The notes beneath the pieces are model-generated. The model saw only the letters and a list, made by a program, of their open reading frames with translations. It searched no databases and was not told where the DNA came from. Below, one piece after another: positions 5,760 to 8,673 of a stretch of 8,673 bases of DNA. The position numbers and the translations under genes are program-made. How positions within the stretch are numbered: position 1 is the stretch's first letter; every line of letters starts with the position of its first letter. The stretch comes from Oscillospiraceae bacterium (GTDB lineage Bacteria; Bacillota; Clostridia; Oscillospirales; Acutalibacteraceae), in assembly GCA_902796295.1 (NCBI GenBank), contig CADBOL010000291.1, forward strand, positions 1 through 8,673, read 5' to 3'.

Positions 5760-7241
5760 ATGGGAAAATATCTGCTGGGTATAGATATCGGCACCTCGGC
5801 GGTTAAGGCGGCCGTGTTTGATTTCAGCGGCAGTCTTATTGCGGATTCCCTTGAAAGCTACCCGACCTTTTATCCTCAGCCGCGTTTTGCCGAGCAGGAT
5901 CCGGACGAATGGTGGGCGGCGGTCTGCAGAGCCGTAAAATCAATCGCACAGAGAGTGAATCCCCGTGATATATCGGCTGTCGGAATCGACGGTCAGGGCT
6001 GGGCGGCTGTTGCCGCCGACAGCGAGGGAAATCCGCTCTGCCGCACACCTATATGGACCGATACGCGCAGCGTGGCTCAGTGTGATGAAATGCGCTCTGT
6101 CATGTCTGACGGCGAATGGTTTGAAATATGCAAAAACCCCATACAGCCCGGATATTCTCTGCCGAAGGTTTTGTGGTATAAAGAAAACGCCCCCGATGTA
6201 TTCTCAAAGGCGGCTTATATTTTACAGTCAAACAGTTTTATAGGTATGCGCCTGACGGGTAACGCCTCGCAGGATGTTTCCCAGGGATATGCTTATCATT
6301 TTTTTGATATGAAAAACCGCAGGTGGGATGAATCCGCGCTCAAAGCGCTGGGCCTTCCGGCGGAGCTTTTTCCGGAGCCGGTGCAGTGCAGTAAGGTTAT
6401 CGGCTCCGTTACTGCACAGGCCTCGCGTGAAACCGGCCTGTGTGAAGGAATACCGGTAATTGCGGGCGGACTTGATGCGGCGTGCGCTGCTCTCGGAGTG
6501 GGCGCCGTAAGCCCTGGCACAACACAGGAGCAGAGCGGTCAGGCGGGAGGAATGAGCATCTGCGCGTCCGGCTGCGGCAGCACCCCTGATTTAATTATGG
6601 GATGCCATACCGTGCCCGGTATGTGGCTGCTTCAGGGCGGCACAACCGGCGGCTCAGGCGCTCTGCGTTGGCTCAGAGGCAATATCAGCCCCGAGCTCAC
6701 CTACGCTCAGATGGATGAGCTTGCAGGTGAGGTGCCTGCGGGAAGCGAAGGTCTTATTTTCCTGCCGTATCTTGCCGGCGAGAGAAGCCCCCTGTGGAAT
6801 CCTTTCGCGAAGGGAGTTTTTTACGGCCTGACTTTTGCCCACACCCGCGCTCATATGATAAGAAGCGTTATGGAGGGCGTCGCTTTCTCTCTGCGGCACA
6901 ATCTCGAAACTGCGGAAAAGACAGGAGCAAAGGTCAATCTCATGCGCTCCGCGGGCGGCAGCAGCGTAAGCCGTGTATGGACTCAGATGAAAGCCGACGT
7001 TACCGGAAAAACCATCGAAGTGCCTCTGGGCAACTCGGCGACAGTGCTCGGCGCAGCAATCTTAGCCGGTACCGGAGCAGGCGTTTTTGAGAGCGAGGCA
7101 AAAGCCGCGGAGTCGGCGGTTAAGGCGGACAGAGTTCACACGCCGGATGAAACAAAATCGGAAGTGTATTCGGCGGCGTATGAAAAATATATTGAAATCT
7201 ATGAGAGGCTGAGTCCTCTGATGAAGGAGGAGAGAATTTGA
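5760..7241 (+). CDS. FGGY-family carbohydrate kinase (xylulokinase-like)
   Basis: ATP-dependent sugar kinase with the two-domain actin-like fold, phosphorylating a ketose or polyol in the cytosol. From ATG 5760 it has 493 residues, the usual length. Seen are the phosphate-1 motif GIDIGTSAVKAAVFD (7-21), a sugar-site segment GIDGQGWAAV (75-84) in place of the QMHG of classical XylB, WTDTR (99-103), GGLDAACAALG with the likely catalytic base D239, QSGQAGGMSI (258-267) where XylB proteins carry GTSG, the glycine-rich GGTTGGSGALRW (293-304), LPYLAGERSP (335-344) and the C-terminal adenosine motif SAGGSS (397-402). These support an active FGGY kinase but not a named substrate; xylulose is only one candidate. 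The reading frame is open further upstream inside the aldolase, but AAAGG (5749-5753) and the family N terminus fix the start here. TAATATG couples it to the aldolase. Confidence 0.9.
   Translation: MGKYLLGIDIGTSAVKAAVFDFSGSLIADSLESYPTFYPQPRFAEQDPDEWWAAVCRAVKSIAQRVNPRDISAVGIDGQGWAAVAADSEGNPLCRTPIWTDTRSVAQCDEMRSVMSDGEWFEICKNPIQPGYSLPKVLWYKENAPDVFSKAAYILQSNSFIGMRLTGNASQDVSQGYAYHFFDMKNRRWDESALKALGLPAELFPEPVQCSKVIGSVTAQASRETGLCEGIPVIAGGLDAACAALGVGAVSPGTTQEQSGQAGGMSICASGCGSTPDLIMGCHTVPGMWLLQGGTTGGSGALRWLRGNISPELTYAQMDELAGEVPAGSEGLIFLPYLAGERSPLWNPFAKGVFYGLTFAHTRAHMIRSVMEGVAFSLRHNLETAEKTGAKVNLMRSAGGSSVSRVWTQMKADVTGKTIEVPLGNSATVLGAAILAGTGAGVFESEAKAAESAVKADRVHTPDETKSEVYSAAYEKYIEIYERLSPLMKEERI
7224..7230 (+). 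promoter_or_regulatory. Strong ribosome binding site supporting a TTG start
   Basis: A consensus AAGGAGG inside the kinase end is 7 bases before TTG 7238, the only start that gives the family N terminus (KAAVLYG). TTG overlaps the kinase stop as TTGA, implying translational coupling. Confidence 0.85.
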
Positions 7242-8284
7242 AAGCGGCTGTTCTTTACGGAAACGAAGATTTAAGATATACAGACTGGGAAACTCCGGTC
7301 TGCGGAAAGAACGAGGTCAAGGTCCGCGTGAGAGCTACGGGAATCTGCGGCAGCGATGTGCCGAGAGTTCTTCATAACGGCGCTCATTTTTACCCCGTGG
7401 TGCTCGGCCACGAATTCAGCGGCGATGTGGTTGAAACCGGCGAAGAGGTAAAATCAATCAAGGTCGGCGATACGGTCAGCGGCGCGCCTTTGCTTCCGTG
7501 TATGGAATGCGTTGACTGCAAAAAAGGCGATTATTCTCTCTGCAAGCATTATTCATTCATCGGGAGCAGGCAGCAGGGCAGCTTTGCCGATTATGTTGTG
7601 ATACCCGAAATCAACGCAGTTAAGTATGATTCAAGTGTGCCTTATGAGCAGGCGGCAATGTTTGAGCCGTCAACGGTTGCGCTTCACGGCCTGCTTCACG
7701 CGGGATACAAAGGCGGAGGTACCGTTGCCGTGCTCGGCATGGGCACGATAGGTATTTTTACTCTGCAGTGGGCAAAAATCCTCGGAGCGGAAAAGACGGT
7801 CGCGTTTGATATCGATAACAGCCGCCTTGAGCTCGCGAAAAGGATGGGAGCCGACGAAACCGTCAACACCCTTGAGCCGGATTATAAAGACAAAGCGCTT
7901 GAAATAACATCGGGCAGGGGATTTGACGCCGTATTCGAATCGGCGGGCAGCCCCGTCACGATGAAGATGGCTTTCGCCCTCGCCGGCAACAAGGCGAAGC
8001 TCTGCTTCATAGGCACCCCTCACAACGATATGACATTCACCCCGGCGGAGTGGGAAAACATGAACCGCAAGGAATTCACTCTCACAGGCAGCTGGATGAG
8101 CTACTCGGCGCCTTTCCCGGGGATTGAGTGGAAGATGACAGCAAAGTATCTCGGTACGGGCGAGCTTAAATTTGCCCCGTCATTCATATATAAAACATTT
8201 CCGATGAGCGAGGCGGCGAAGGCTTTTGAGCTGTATAAGAATCCGTCTCAGGTTCACGGCAAGATAATGCTTATAAACGAGTAA
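7238..8284 (+). CDS. Zinc-dependent medium-chain polyol dehydrogenase, GatD (galactitol-1-phosphate 5-dehydrogenase)-like
   Basis: Cytosolic MDR-family enzyme that oxidises a secondary alcohol of a polyol or polyol phosphate to the ketose. It has 348 residues from a TTG start. Catalytic zinc ligands are C37 (GICGSD), H58-E59 (LGHEF) and E143 (FEPSTV). The structural zinc site is complete with C88, C91, C94 and C102. The Rossmann motif is GMGTIG (167-172), and D191 at the end of the next strand favours NAD over NADP. Several stretches match E. coli GatD as I remember it: ICGSDVPRVLHNGAHFYP, PLLPC, FIGSRQQGSFADY and GSWMSYSAPFPGIEW. This makes galactitol-1-phosphate or a similar polyol (phosphate) a likely substrate; sorbitol or threonine dehydrogenase alternatives fit less well. 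It follows the kinase with a 4-base overlap, and the aldolase upstream could split the ketose phosphate formed. Which step comes first, oxidation or phosphorylation, cannot be seen. Confidence 0.92.
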   Translation: MKAAVLYGNEDLRYTDWETPVCGKNEVKVRVRATGICGSDVPRVLHNGAHFYPVVLGHEFSGDVVETGEEVKSIKVGDTVSGAPLLPCMECVDCKKGDYSLCKHYSFIGSRQQGSFADYVVIPEINAVKYDSSVPYEQAAMFEPSTVALHGLLHAGYKGGGTVAVLGMGTIGIFTLQWAKILGAEKTVAFDIDNSRLELAKRMGADETVNTLEPDYKDKALEITSGRGFDAVFESAGSPVTMKMAFALAGNKAKLCFIGTPHNDMTFTPAEWENMNRKEFTLTGSWMSYSAPFPGIEWKMTAKYLGTGELKFAPSFIYKTFPMSEAAKAFELYKNPSQVHGKIMLINE

Positions 8285-8299
8285 GAAAGGAAGATAACA

Positions 8300-8673
8300 A
8301 TGGAAAAAACCGATCCGCGCGCGGTTCCTTCAATCCGCCTGTCAAACGGCGAAGAGATTCCGTGTATAGGTATGGGCACTTTCGGCAGCGACCGTTTCAC
8401 ACCGGAGCAGGTGAGCTCCGCGGTTGCCGGAGCAATCAAAGCCGGATACCGTCTCTTTGACTGCGCAAGTGTTTACGGCAATGAGGATCTTATAGGCAGG
8501 GTTTTTGAGGACGCAATTGCCTCGGGCGAAGTAAAGCGCGAAGAGCTGTTTATCACCTCAAAGGTCTGGAATGATATGCACGGGAAGGGCGATGTGCTTC
8601 TCTCCTGCGCGAAATCACTGCGTGACCTGAGAATTGATTATCTTGATTTTTATTTTGTTCACTGGCCTTTCCC
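8300..8673 (+). CDS. Aldo/keto reductase, N-terminal part (3' truncated by window edge)
   Basis: NAD(P)H-dependent TIM-barrel oxidoreductase acting on aldehydes or ketones. Translating from ATG 8300 gives 124 residues before the window ends. The catalytic tetrad is complete: D54 and Y59 in FDCASVYGNED, K88 in ITSKVW, and H121 in YFVHWPF. The N terminus RLSNGEEIPCIGMGTFG is typical of the family, close to the xylose-reductase/diketogluconate-reductase group. The ATG follows AAAGGAAG (8287-8294) and lies 15 bases after the dehydrogenase stop, so it is probably the fourth gene of the operon. It may reduce an aldehyde released by the aldolase or interconvert the sugar and polyol; the substrate is unknown. 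The cofactor-binding C-terminal part lies outside the window. Confidence 0.93.
   Translation, partial: MEKTDPRAVPSIRLSNGEEIPCIGMGTFGSDRFTPEQVSSAVAGAIKAGYRLFDCASVYGNEDLIGRVFEDAIASGEVKREELFITSKVWNDMHGKGDVLLSCAKSLRDLRIDYLDFYFVHWPF

Overview
The window looks like part of a chromosome from an anaerobic Firmicute of the class Clostridia, probably a gut Oscillospiraceae/Ruminococcaceae-type organism. This is inferred from three things: a cysteine T-box ahead of cysE-cysS, strong AGGAGG-type ribosome binding sites, and a secreted Big_5-type protein with a Thr-rich stalk. All genes read on the + strand. No mobile element, tRNA, rRNA or CRISPR array was seen.

Region 1 (1-310) is the C-terminal end of rimO, the ribosomal protein S12 methylthiotransferase, containing its TRAM domain. 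Region 2 (311-2687) is a cysteine-responsive unit. A near-consensus sigma-A promoter (350-378) drives a T-box leader (about 395-640) with a UGC (Cys) specifier and an A opposite tRNA discriminator position 73, followed by cysE (serine acetyltransferase) and cysS (cysteinyl-tRNA synthetase). Uncharged tRNA-Cys should therefore raise both cysteine synthesis and tRNA charging.

Region 3 (2747-4823) holds two envelope proteins in tandem. The first has a signal peptide, a Big_5-like domain, a Thr-rich stalk, one membrane helix and a very acidic cytoplasmic tail. The second is a small exported protein with a related beta domain and a C-terminal helical segment. No convincing terminator separates them from cysS, and a strong terminator (4802-4827) closes the block. 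Neither has a function I can assign.

Region 4 (4855-8673, running off the end) is a sugar or polyol operon with its own extended -10 promoter overlapping inverted repeats. It encodes a class II ketose-bisphosphate aldolase (fructose/tagatose type), an FGGY carbohydrate kinase, a GatD-like zinc polyol (phosphate) dehydrogenase and the start of an aldo/keto reductase. The first three are translationally tight: a 1-nt gap, then a 4-nt overlap with a TTG start. The logic is oxidation of a polyol, phosphorylation, aldol cleavage to triose units and redox handling of an aldehyde. The substrate cannot be read from the sequence. The combination resembles galactitol/tagatose breakdown with an FGGY kinase in place of PTS phosphorylation.
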